Origin: an uncultured Bacilli bacterium
GTDB taxonomy: Bacteria; Bacillota_I; Bacilli_A; RF39; UBA660
DNA: 46,758 nucleotides
Direction of reading: 5' to 3'
NCBI GenBank assembly: GCA_947631155.1
Contig: CANRKG010000003.1
Coordinates: 32,001 to 78,758, forward strand
Below, one piece after another: positions 25,534 to 33,475 of this stretch. The position numbers were made by a program, and so were the translations under genes. Below the pieces are notes generated by a model. The model saw only the letters and a list, made by a program, of their open reading frames with translations, made no database searches and had not been told where the DNA came from. Position 1 is the stretch's first letter. The number at the start of each line of letters is the position of its first letter.

Positions 25534-25580
25534 ATTTTAAAAGCGTCATTTAATAGATTTTAAAAGCGTCATTTAATAGA
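25534..25580. repeat. Two tandem 23-bp direct repeats in the divergent promoter region
   Basis: Two exact copies of a unit beginning TTTTAAAAGCGTCATTTAAT (25535-25557 and 25558-25580), with no gap. They lie between the minus-strand attenuator promoter and the plus-strand promoter at 25588, about 30 and 8 bases from their -35 elements. A period of 23 bp is near two DNA turns, so both copies face about the same side of the helix, as for a regulator binding cooperatively. Confidence 0.8.
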
Positions 25581-25587
25581 TATCTTA

Positions 25588-25616
25588 TTGTTCATTTGTT
25601 CATTTTATGATATATT
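25588..25616 (+). promoter_or_regulatory. Candidate promoter of the nucleotide-sugar operon
   Basis: -35 TTGTTC (25588-25593), 17 bases, -10 TATATT (25611-25616), directly next to the tandem repeats. Confidence 0.6.
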
Positions 25617-25669
25617 AATTACATGGAGAATAAAGGGGAATAGTATAAAGATAGATAAGGAGTATCATT

Positions 25670-27583
25670 ATGTGTAAAGAACATCAAAAAATCAATATAT
25701 TTATTCCTGGAAGAGTTAGTTTAATTGGTGAATTAAGTGACTGGACTTGTGAATATAAATTTGATAATCAGGATATAATAGTAGGTCGTGTTATTACCTC
25801 TAAAATAGATAAAGGTATATATGCAACTGCTTGCCAAAGTGAAACACTTAAGTTTCATATGGGAGAATATAATTTTGAATGTGTAATGGATGAAGAACTC
25901 TTAGATGAAGAAGCTAAAAGTGATAGTTTTTATTCTTATATTTGTGGTGTAACTTTACATATGCTAAGAAAATATAATATTAAAGGTATATCTGTAGATG
26001 TTGTTTATAATACTTTGCCTATGAAAAAAGGTTTAGCCTCATCAGCTGCCATATGTTCAGTATTTGTGAAAGCCTTTAATGATCTTTATTCTTTAAATTT
26101 AAGTGAAAATGAACTTATGAACGATGCTTATTTTGGAGAAAGATTGGCCTTATCTTGTTGTGGAAGATTAGATCAAATTGTTTTAAAAAGAGAAAATTCA
26201 TTATTTAAAATGATATTTCATGAAGATTGTGTTTCTATTTCATCTATAAATGTGAAAAAAGAATTGAATTTAGTTATTGTGGATTTGATGGCTAGCAAAG
26301 ATACTAAGAAGATTTTATCTTCTCTTAGAAGTTGTTATCCATTTGCAAAAAATTCCAAGCAGAAAAAAGTAAGAGCCATGTTAGAAGAGCAAAATTATTT
26401 ATTAGTAGAAGAAATGCAACAAGCTATTGAAGAAGGAAATTTAGAAAAAGTAGGATCTTTATTTGTTAGAAGTCAGGAGGAAATAGATCAAGCTGGAATC
26501 CCTATTTGTAGTGAATATAAGGCTCCAATTTTGCATTCTATATTAGAAGATGAATATATTCAAAAATTATCATATGGTGCTAGAGGAATAGGCGCAGGTG
26601 GAGATGGTAGTGCGCAAATACTTGCAAAAGATAAAACTAGTCAACAAAAGATACTAAAATATTTAAATAAAACATTACAAATGGAAGCCTTCGCTTACAA
26701 TATAAAACCTACACATAAAATAAAAAAAGCAATTATTCCATTAGCTGGAGTTGGAGCTAGATTATATCCAGTTAGTAGAGCGATAAAAAAGGCTTTTTTG
26801 CCAATTAATGATCAGGGAGTATTAAAGCCTATTATTTTAAAATTGGTCGAAGAGTTAGATGCTGCAGGAATTGAAGAAATTTGTTTAGTGATTGGTAAAG
26901 ATGAACAAGAACAATATGATTCATTATTTAAAAAACCTCTATCTGAAGATTATTTACGAAAGTTAGATTCTAATGAATTTGATTATGACTTTAATTTGTT
27001 ACGAATTGGTTCTAAAATAAGTTATGTAATACAAGAAGAACTTAAAGGGTTTGGACATGCAGTTTACTTATGTAAAGATTTTGTGAAAGAAGATCCTGTG
27101 TTGATGATTTTAGGTGATACATACTATGATTCAAATATAGATGAAACTTGCATAATGCAAGTAGTTAATTATTATGATAATAATCCCAAAAATATAATTG
27201 CTATAAATGAAATTGATGCTGATAAATTAGGAACAGTTGGTGTTATGACAGGTATATGGGATGATAATGATCAGAAAAGTATGACGGTAAAACAATTAGT
27301 AGAAAAACCAACTTTAGAATATGCTAAACAAAATTTACAAATGAATAAAAAATATTATGGTAATTTTGGAATGTGGGTTATTGATAATTGTGTATTTGAG
27401 TCACTAGGATATGCCATTGAAAATAAAATAATTTCTAAATCAGGAGAATATGAATTTGTAGATGCTTTGGCAAGAATTTTAGATGATGTCGAAGTAAAGG
27501 CTTTAAAAATAAATGGGGTTTCACATGATATTGGTAATTTAAATGCCTATCAAAATACTTTACTATCTACAGTAAAAAAATAA
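25670..27583 (+). CDS. Bifunctional GHMP sugar kinase - sugar-phosphate nucleotidyltransferase fusion
   Basis: A 637-residue fusion. The N-terminal ~340 residues are a galactokinase-like GHMP kinase: PGRVSLIGELSDW (13-25), the ATP loop PMKKGLASSAAICS (about 115-130) and GARGIGAGGDGSAQ (about 301-314). From about 352 follows a GalU-like nucleotidyltransferase: IIPLAGVGARLYPVSRAIKKAFLPI with the GxGxR...P...K nucleotide loop, LGDTYYDS as the metal-binding GD region, and VEKPT. It probably makes a sugar 1-phosphate and then an NDP-sugar. Domain order is opposite to the known fucokinase/GDP-fucose pyrophosphorylase FKP. The sugar and nucleotide cannot be told, though GalU likeness suggests UTP. 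AAGGAG precedes the ATG; it is the first gene of a three-gene operon. Confidence 0.9.
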   Translation: MCKEHQKINIFIPGRVSLIGELSDWTCEYKFDNQDIIVGRVITSKIDKGIYATACQSETLKFHMGEYNFECVMDEELLDEEAKSDSFYSYICGVTLHMLRKYNIKGISVDVVYNTLPMKKGLASSAAICSVFVKAFNDLYSLNLSENELMNDAYFGERLALSCCGRLDQIVLKRENSLFKMIFHEDCVSISSINVKKELNLVIVDLMASKDTKKILSSLRSCYPFAKNSKQKKVRAMLEEQNYLLVEEMQQAIEEGNLEKVGSLFVRSQEEIDQAGIPICSEYKAPILHSILEDEYIQKLSYGARGIGAGGDGSAQILAKDKTSQQKILKYLNKTLQMEAFAYNIKPTHKIKKAIIPLAGVGARLYPVSRAIKKAFLPINDQGVLKPIILKLVEELDAAGIEEICLVIGKDEQEQYDSLFKKPLSEDYLRKLDSNEFDYDFNLLRIGSKISYVIQEELKGFGHAVYLCKDFVKEDPVLMILGDTYYDSNIDETCIMQVVNYYDNNPKNIIAINEIDADKLGTVGVMTGIWDDNDQKSMTVKQLVEKPTLEYAKQNLQMNKKYYGNFGMWVIDNCVFESLGYAIENKIISKSGEYEFVDALARILDDVEVKALKINGVSHDIGNLNAYQNTLLSTVKK

Positions 27584-27599
27584 GTAAGGGTGTATAAAT

Positions 27600-29171
27600 A
27601 TGAAAAAGAAAAAAGTAGTAATTATTGGGGCAGGACCTGCCGGATTAACTGCGGCTTATGAATTATTAAAAAATAGTAAGGAATATAATGTATGTATTAT
27701 AGAAGAAGCTAATCAAGTAGGAGGAATATCTAAAACTATAGAGTTTGATGGTTATAAAATTGATACAGGAATACATCGCTTTTTTACTAAAAATGATCAA
27801 GTTCAAAATATCTGGGAAAGTTTATTACCAATTCAAAATAGTCCCGCTTATGATGATATTGTATTAGAGCGAAATAAAAACTTTCCCAAAGAAGGATCGA
27901 ATCCTGAAAAAGAAGATAAATCTATGTTGATTAGAGATCGAATTACAAGAATTTATTATGGCAAAAAGTTTTATGATTATCCAGTTAGTTTAAATTTTCA
28001 AACAATCAAAAATATGGGAATATTCACACTTATAAAAGCCTTTTTCAGTTATCTTAAAGCATGTATTATAAAAAAAGAAGAAACATCACTAGAAAACTTT
28101 TATATTAATCGTTTTGGAAAAGTTTTATATTCTATGTTTTTTGAAAGTTATACTGAAAAAGTATGGGGAATTAATCCAAGTAAAATTTCTGCCGATTGGG
28201 GTTCTCAAAGAGTAAAAGGTGTTTCTATTTCTGAAGTTATTAAAGATATGTTTAGAAAGCTATTAAAGATAAAAAGTAAAAAGAATACAGAGACTTCTTT
28301 AATTGAACAGTTTATCTATCCAAAATTAGGAGCAGGACAACTTTACGAAGAAATGGCAAATCAAATAAAAAAAATGGGTGGAAAAATTATTTTAAATGCT
28401 AAGGTTAATAAAATTTATATATCTAATCAAAAAGTGACAGATATTTCATATGAATGTGAGAAAAAGACGAAAAAAATTCATACTGATATATGTATTTCAT
28501 CTATGCCAATTAAAGATTTATTCCTAGGATTTGAAGGAATAACTATTCCTAAAAAAATTAATGATATCGCTATTAATTTACCATATCGTGAATTTATGTC
28601 AGTTGGTTTAGTAGTGGATAAACTAAAATTAAAAAATAAAACTAAAATAAAAACACTAATGGATATTGTGCCTGACTCTTGGATTTATATTCAAGAAAAA
28701 GAAGTTACTATGGGTAGATTACAAATATTCAATAACTGGTCTGCATACTTATTTCCAAAAAAAGAAGAGATTCAAAATAAAGTGTTAGTATCACTAGAAT
28801 ACTTTTGTTCTGAAGGTGATCAATATTGGAATATGTCAGATCAAGAATTTATTGAATTTGCTATATCAGAAGCAGAAAAGATAGGGCTTATTGACAAAAA
28901 AGATGTTACTAATTCTGTAAGAATAAAGATTAAAAAGGCATATCCAGCATATTTTGGAACTTACCAAGATTTTAATCAAGTAGTAAAATATTTAAATAAA
29001 TTTGAAAATTTATATTGTATAGGTAGAAATGGACAACATAAATATAATAATATGGATCATTCCATGATTACAGGAATAGAAGCTTCTAGAAGTATAATCA
29101 AACAAAAAAAGAATAAAAAAGCTATTTGGAATGTTAATACAGAAAAAGATTATCATGAAACAAAAAGTTAA
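27600..29171 (+). CDS. FAD-dependent oxidoreductase, UDP-galactopyranose mutase / protoporphyrinogen-oxidase-like
   Basis: A 523-residue flavoprotein. The FAD Rossmann motif IIGAGPAGLTAAYELL is at 8-23, followed by EEANQVGGISKTIEFDGYKIDTGIHRF, typical of the amine-oxidase/UGM superfamily. The C-terminus has FENLYCIGRNGQHKYNNMDHSMITG, the second FAD contact. Relatives occur in surface-polysaccharide clusters and include UDP-galactopyranose mutase. It starts 16 bases after the kinase-nucleotidyltransferase fusion, so action on the NDP-sugar made by that enzyme is a reasonable inference. Porphyrin oxidation is less likely in this context. Slightly longer than UGM (about 370-400), closer to COG1232 proteins. 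Confidence 0.85.
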   Translation: MKKKKVVIIGAGPAGLTAAYELLKNSKEYNVCIIEEANQVGGISKTIEFDGYKIDTGIHRFFTKNDQVQNIWESLLPIQNSPAYDDIVLERNKNFPKEGSNPEKEDKSMLIRDRITRIYYGKKFYDYPVSLNFQTIKNMGIFTLIKAFFSYLKACIIKKEETSLENFYINRFGKVLYSMFFESYTEKVWGINPSKISADWGSQRVKGVSISEVIKDMFRKLLKIKSKKNTETSLIEQFIYPKLGAGQLYEEMANQIKKMGGKIILNAKVNKIYISNQKVTDISYECEKKTKKIHTDICISSMPIKDLFLGFEGITIPKKINDIAINLPYREFMSVGLVVDKLKLKNKTKIKTLMDIVPDSWIYIQEKEVTMGRLQIFNNWSAYLFPKKEEIQNKVLVSLEYFCSEGDQYWNMSDQEFIEFAISEAEKIGLIDKKDVTNSVRIKIKKAYPAYFGTYQDFNQVVKYLNKFENLYCIGRNGQHKYNNMDHSMITGIEASRSIIKQKKNKKAIWNVNTEKDYHETKS

Positions 29172-29195
29172 AACTTGTTTGGAGGTTGAATATAG

Positions 29196-30179
29196 ATGAA
29201 TCTAGTAGAAAAGAAATTATATTTAGATTGTTTAAAATCTGAAATTGAAAATGAAAAAGATAGAAAACGAACAGAAAACTATTATGAAAGACTTTCAGAA
29301 TTTTATCCAAAAATTATAAATAACGAAAAAGTATTAACTGTTTTTAATAAATATGGAATAGCTAAAGAAAAAGCGGATTTATTTAAAATGTTGCAATCAG
29401 ATGTTCATATGGAAAGTCAAGTTATGAAAAATCAAGAAATTCGTTTTCGTATAATGTGTAAAGACACTGGCTTTAGTTATGTTGTAGTTGATTCAAGAAA
29501 CAAATCGCAAGGTGGAAATCCACATCAAAATTCACATGAACATTTTTATACCAGCGAAGTTTGTTGTGTAGAAGAAGGCTATGCAATAGCGTCAGAAATA
29601 TTATCATCAGGGATAGTTAAATTAGTAAGATATAATGAAGGGGAGTATTGGACTAGTATTCCTGGACATGTTCATAATACTTCATTATCTAATAATGCTT
29701 ATACAATAACATTAAAAACCGCAAGCCCATTACAAGATTGGTATGGAACAGGAAATGTCATAAATTCAAAATCTGCATACTATTTAGATAGTAGAACAAA
29801 AACGTTAGATTTGGATGAGATGAATTATATAATAAAGAATTATAATGGAATGATTACTCCAAATATTGTAGCAAATTTTGATTTACAAAAAAGATATGAA
29901 AATATGTTAGAAAAACATGAGATAGATCCATATGAAATATTAATCACCAAAGAAAATAGAGAACAAATGAAAAAAGTTTTGTTAGAAACAAAAAATAATG
30001 ATTTAGCAGCATTTTATATACATTTAGCTAATTATAATCCTGATTTAGCACATGATATAGCTAAAACTTTTGGTTCTAATTTTGCTACTGCTTTAGAATT
30101 TGCAGATAAGGAAAACGTTAGTGCAAATATTAACAAGGAAAAAGCAAAATCATTTGCAAAATCAAAAAAATTAATTTAA
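29196..30179 (+). CDS. Cupin-like protein of the nucleotide-sugar operon
   Basis: A 327-residue protein with a helical N-terminal ~75 residues, a central double-stranded beta-helix-like region (about 80-190) and a helical C-terminus. The centre holds clustered His/Glu fitting cupin metal sites: NPHQNSHEHFYTSE (about 108-120) and later PGHVHNTSL (about 155-165). A sugar isomerase, epimerase or lyase role would suit the operon, but no named family is recognised. It starts 24 bases after the flavoprotein with GGAGG, and its end overlaps the convergent metallo-hydrolase by 9 bases. Confidence 0.75.
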   Translation: MNLVEKKLYLDCLKSEIENEKDRKRTENYYERLSEFYPKIINNEKVLTVFNKYGIAKEKADLFKMLQSDVHMESQVMKNQEIRFRIMCKDTGFSYVVVDSRNKSQGGNPHQNSHEHFYTSEVCCVEEGYAIASEILSSGIVKLVRYNEGEYWTSIPGHVHNTSLSNNAYTITLKTASPLQDWYGTGNVINSKSAYYLDSRTKTLDLDEMNYIIKNYNGMITPNIVANFDLQKRYENMLEKHEIDPYEILITKENREQMKKVLLETKNNDLAAFYIHLANYNPDLAHDIAKTFGSNFATALEFADKENVSANINKEKAKSFAKSKKLI

Positions 30180-30890
30180 GTAATAAATATCTCCATCATT
30201 AGGAATAATTAAATTATTTGATTTTTGTATAGTGTTATCTATATCTTTTCCTATATGATTTATATAAATTATTTTGTCTGGATATTGATTACATATATTT
30301 AAAATATTATCAATCCCCATATGTTCATTATCACCGATTTGTTTTGTACAATCTAAAATAAGATGGTTACATTCTTTACATAAATATTGTATTTCATCTG
30401 TATAGTATGTATCTCCAGAATAGCCAACTAGAATATTACTTGAAGAAATCATGAAAGAAAAACATTGATTTAAATCTCCGTGTTTTGTAGGAATTGCAGT
30501 AAATTGCAATTCCTTATAATTATATTTTTTATTTTGTTCTAATATAGTAAAATTAATATTTATTTTGTTTAAAAAATCTTGGTATACATCAGGAAAAGCT
30601 AATTTAATCATTGTATTAAATGATTCTTTAATAGATTGATTACAAAAAATAGATATTTTTTTTATGTTTTTTTCTACTAATTGCTGAATAATTATTGGTA
30701 AATCAAAATAATGATCAGCATGTTGATGGGTTATAAATATGGCACTTAATTTACCAAGATTAAATTTATTTTGAATAAGATGTTTAACAACTCCAGGAGG
30801 AGCATCAATTAAAATACAATCATTTATTAACATGCAAGCATTGAAACGCTTACTACCAATGGATCCTGTTCCCATAAATTCTAATTTCAT
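30171..30890 (-). CDS. Metallo-beta-lactamase-fold hydrolase (RNase Z-like)
   Basis: A 239-residue MBL-fold hydrolase. FMGTGS near the N-terminus and the metal motif THQHADH (about 57-63, HxHxDH) are clear. Later metal ligands are the His in TKHGD, the Asp in GYSGDTYY and the His in YINHIG. The layout is that of the RNase Z/arylsulfatase-type subgroup (COG1234), but without tRNA-processing-specific features that can be checked by eye. The start is the ATG at 30890 with AGGTG six bases upstream. It is followed by the alpha/beta-hydrolase gene on the same strand. Confidence 0.88.
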   Translation of the reverse strand: MKLEFMGTGSIGSKRFNACMLINDCILIDAPPGVVKHLIQNKFNLGKLSAIFITHQHADHYFDLPIIIQQLVEKNIKKISIFCNQSIKESFNTMIKLAFPDVYQDFLNKININFTILEQNKKYNYKELQFTAIPTKHGDLNQCFSFMISSSNILVGYSGDTYYTDEIQYLCKECNHLILDCTKQIGDNEHMGIDNILNICNQYPDKIIYINHIGKDIDNTIQKSNNLIIPNDGDIYYLN

Positions 30891-30931
30891 TGTAATCACC
30901 TAACTTATTTTAGCAAAAATAAGTTTATATT

Positions 30932-31873
30932 TCAATCTATCCAATTTACTGTTATATTCATTGCTGTTCTTGTTGCATTAGAATCATTAAGACTATTTAA
31001 CATTACAAAATCATGAATCATCCCTTGCAATCTTACAGCTGTAACATTGTTACCTGCTTCTCTTAATTTTTTTGCAAAACTTTCTCCTTCATCTCGTAAA
31101 ACATCTGCTTCTCCATTGATAATTAGAGTATCAGGAAAATCCGTTAATTGCTCAAGAGCTGCCTTTAAAGGGGTTATTAAAATATTGTTTCTTTTTTGAA
31201 TATCTGGTTCGTAATTATTCCAGAACCAAATCATTTCATCACGAGTTAAATAGTAATTATTTGCAAACCTTAAATAAGAATCAGTTTCAAAATTATCATC
31301 GACAACAGGATAGTAAAGTAGTAGTTTTTGAATTTTTGGACCATGATTGTATTTAGAAAGTAATACCATATCAATTGCCATGTTTCCACCAACACTATCT
31401 CCTGCAACAATAAGATTCATATGCGAAGAATTTATATTATTTGCCTTTAATATAGATGGTATTTGTTCTAAAACATAATAGCATTCTTGAATTGCAACAG
31501 GAAACTGTGCTTCTGGAGAACGCGTGTATTCAGGAAAAATAACAACAGAATTAGTTCTAAAAGCAAGTTCTCTTACTAATTTTTCATGAGTATGGAAACT
31601 TCCAAATACCCAACCTGCACCATGAATATAAAAAATTATATTATCTATTGGTTTTTTATATTGCGGAGTTACAATATAAACTTTAATAGGTCCAGATGTA
31701 TAATTGACTAAATTGATATCAATCTGAGTAGGATATTTATAAATAGGACTATTTTGTAAATCTTCTAATACTTTTCGTCCCTTTTCTACAGGTAACTGAT
31801 AAATAAAAGGAGGAATAGAAGTTTTTTTAGCAACTTCATAAGCACTTTTTTCTAAAACAACTTTATCTTGCAT
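30932..31873 (-). CDS. Alpha/beta hydrolase, hormone-sensitive-lipase type esterase
   Basis: A 313-residue alpha/beta hydrolase. The oxyanion motif HGAGWVFGS (family HGGG) is followed by the nucleophile elbow GDSVGGNM; the catalytic Asp lies in GEADVLRDEGE and His in MIHDFVML. These are the marks of the HSL/carboxylesterase family that cleaves esters of short acyl chains or detoxifies small esters. GGAGG precedes the ATG. It is upstream of the metallo-hydrolase on the same strand, 41 bases apart, so they may be cotranscribed. No secretion signal, hence cytoplasmic. Confidence 0.92.
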   Translation of the reverse strand: MQDKVVLEKSAYEVAKKTSIPPFIYQLPVEKGRKVLEDLQNSPIYKYPTQIDINLVNYTSGPIKVYIVTPQYKKPIDNIIFYIHGAGWVFGSFHTHEKLVRELAFRTNSVVIFPEYTRSPEAQFPVAIQECYYVLEQIPSILKANNINSSHMNLIVAGDSVGGNMAIDMVLLSKYNHGPKIQKLLLYYPVVDDNFETDSYLRFANNYYLTRDEMIWFWNNYEPDIQKRNNILITPLKAALEQLTDFPDTLIINGEADVLRDEGESFAKKLREAGNNVTAVRLQGMIHDFVMLNSLNDSNATRTAMNITVNWID

Positions 31874-32076
31874 TACTAACCTCCATATCTTTGGTATAGT
31901 ATATGAATTAGTTAGATAAAAAAGTACCTATTTTATATGATATATATTCTAATATTAAGAGAGTGTGAATAGATTTATAATTGAAGATTAAATTAATAAA
32001 ATTTCTTTGAAAAAACAAGAATAAATCAGCTGATATCTATAGGCTAATTAAATTTATATAGTCACCTATTAGATAA

Positions 32077-32110
32077 ATGTTTTCCTAAGTGTTTTATATC
32101 ATGCTATAAT
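32077..32110 (+). promoter_or_regulatory. Promoter region of the lysozyme gene with shared 12-mer
   Basis: Extended -10 TGCTATAAT (TATAAT at 32105-32110) with a poor -35. The 12-mer ATGTTTTCCTAA (32077-32088) occurs again at 33415-33426 in front of the ABC transporter operon. Confidence 0.5.
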
Positions 32111-32131
32111 ATATAAAAGGAACGATGAAAT

Positions 32132-33328
32132 ATGAAAAAAAGAACCTATGCTATTATAATTATGTGTCTTATATTTATTATTATATCTATAGTGATATTT
32201 CAAATATATCAATATTTGAGAGTTAAATATGCTAAAGTAGATGTGACATTGGTAGATGATTTAACTCTTGAAGTTTATGATAAAAAAAAGATATCAGATT
32301 TTATAGTAGATATTAATGGTAAAATAATAGCTGATTCTTACATTGATTCAACAGTACTAGGTAAGAAAGATGTTACTTTTCAATTTATTAATAATGATGA
32401 TATTAAAGTGGAATATACCTATACAGTTGAAATAGTCGATACTGTTGAGCCTTTTATAGGACTAGGAAGTATATACAGGGTTGAAAAAGGCTCTGATATA
32501 GATTTAGCCAATAAAATTTTATGTGGTGATAATTATGATAATAATCCTACTCGTACAATAACAGGAACCTATGATATGAATGTAGTAGGGGAATATCCAC
32601 TGACCTTTGAAGTTGTAGATCAAAGTGGTAATAAAGAAAAAGTAAACTTTATTTTAGAAGTATATGAAAAACCAACGTCTAATCGTAATTCTAAAATAGA
32701 ATATAAATTATTTTCGGATGTTATGAAAGAATATAAGAATGAAACTACTCAAGTTGGAATTGATGTATCGAGTTGGCAAGGTGATATTGATTTTGCAGCC
32801 TTAAAAGAAGCAGGGGTAGAATTTATTATGATTCGTGTAGGCAGCATGAAAGGCATTAATAGTAAATATTTTGTAGATTCTAAATTTAAACAAAATATAA
32901 AACAAGCCAATCAATATAAAATCCCAGTTGGAATATATTTTTATTCTTACGCAGATTCTTTAAAAGCTGCAAAAAAAGATGCTCAATGGGTATTAAAACA
33001 AATTAAAGATTATAAAGTTGATTTACCAATTGTTTTTGATTGGGAAGAATGGGAAAATTTTACGGATTATCATTTAAGTTTCTTTAGATTAACAAATATG
33101 GCAGAGACATTTTTAAAAACAATTGAAAAAGCAGGTTATGAAGGAATGTTATATAGTAGTAAATATTATTTAGAAAATATTTGGTTTCCTACTAAATATG
33201 ATATTTGGTTAGCACACTATACACAACAGACAGACTATAAAAACTATCGTTTTTGGCAAATTTGTAATGATGGAACAGTAGATGGTATAAAAGGTGCTGT
33301 AGATATTGATATTCAAAAAATTAAATAA
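32132..33328 (+). CDS. Membrane-anchored GH25 lysozyme with Ig-like domains
   Basis: A 398-residue cell-wall hydrolase. A hydrophobic N-terminal anchor (about 6-27), beta-rich Ig/HYR-like domains (about 35-185, with DTVEPFIGL and the Cys-containing DNYDNNPTRTI), and a GH25 muramidase domain (about 205-398). The GH25 catalytic face is visible as GIDVSSWQGDIDF, IMIRVG, PVGIYFYSYA and VFDWEEWE (Asp and Glu, about 300-305). It should cleave the beta-1,4 bond between MurNAc and GlcNAc outside the membrane. It is a housekeeping-type wall enzyme rather than an obvious phage endolysin, given the anchor and lack of phage genes nearby. Confidence 0.93.
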   Translation: MKKRTYAIIIMCLIFIIISIVIFQIYQYLRVKYAKVDVTLVDDLTLEVYDKKKISDFIVDINGKIIADSYIDSTVLGKKDVTFQFINNDDIKVEYTYTVEIVDTVEPFIGLGSIYRVEKGSDIDLANKILCGDNYDNNPTRTITGTYDMNVVGEYPLTFEVVDQSGNKEKVNFILEVYEKPTSNRNSKIEYKLFSDVMKEYKNETTQVGIDVSSWQGDIDFAALKEAGVEFIMIRVGSMKGINSKYFVDSKFKQNIKQANQYKIPVGIYFYSYADSLKAAKKDAQWVLKQIKDYKVDLPIVFDWEEWENFTDYHLSFFRLTNMAETFLKTIEKAGYEGMLYSSKYYLENIWFPTKYDIWLAHYTQQTDYKNYRFWQICNDGTVDGIKGAVDIDIQKIK

Positions 33329-33475
33329 AAGGAATTAATACCTTTACGAAAAATTTAAAATAATCTTGTAAAATTGAGTAAATGCTACTACTAAAATTAG
33401 AATAATACTTTATTATGTTTTCCTAAATTTGTTATAATTAATATAATATTAATACTAATTTGGGAGGATTAATAA

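Noticed and set aside
25534-25580. Possible minimal CRISPR array
   Set aside because: Only two units, directly adjacent with no spacer, and no cas genes in the window.
33329-33349. Terminator after the lysozyme gene
   Set aside because: AAAGG/CCTTT forms only a 5-bp stem and no T run follows.
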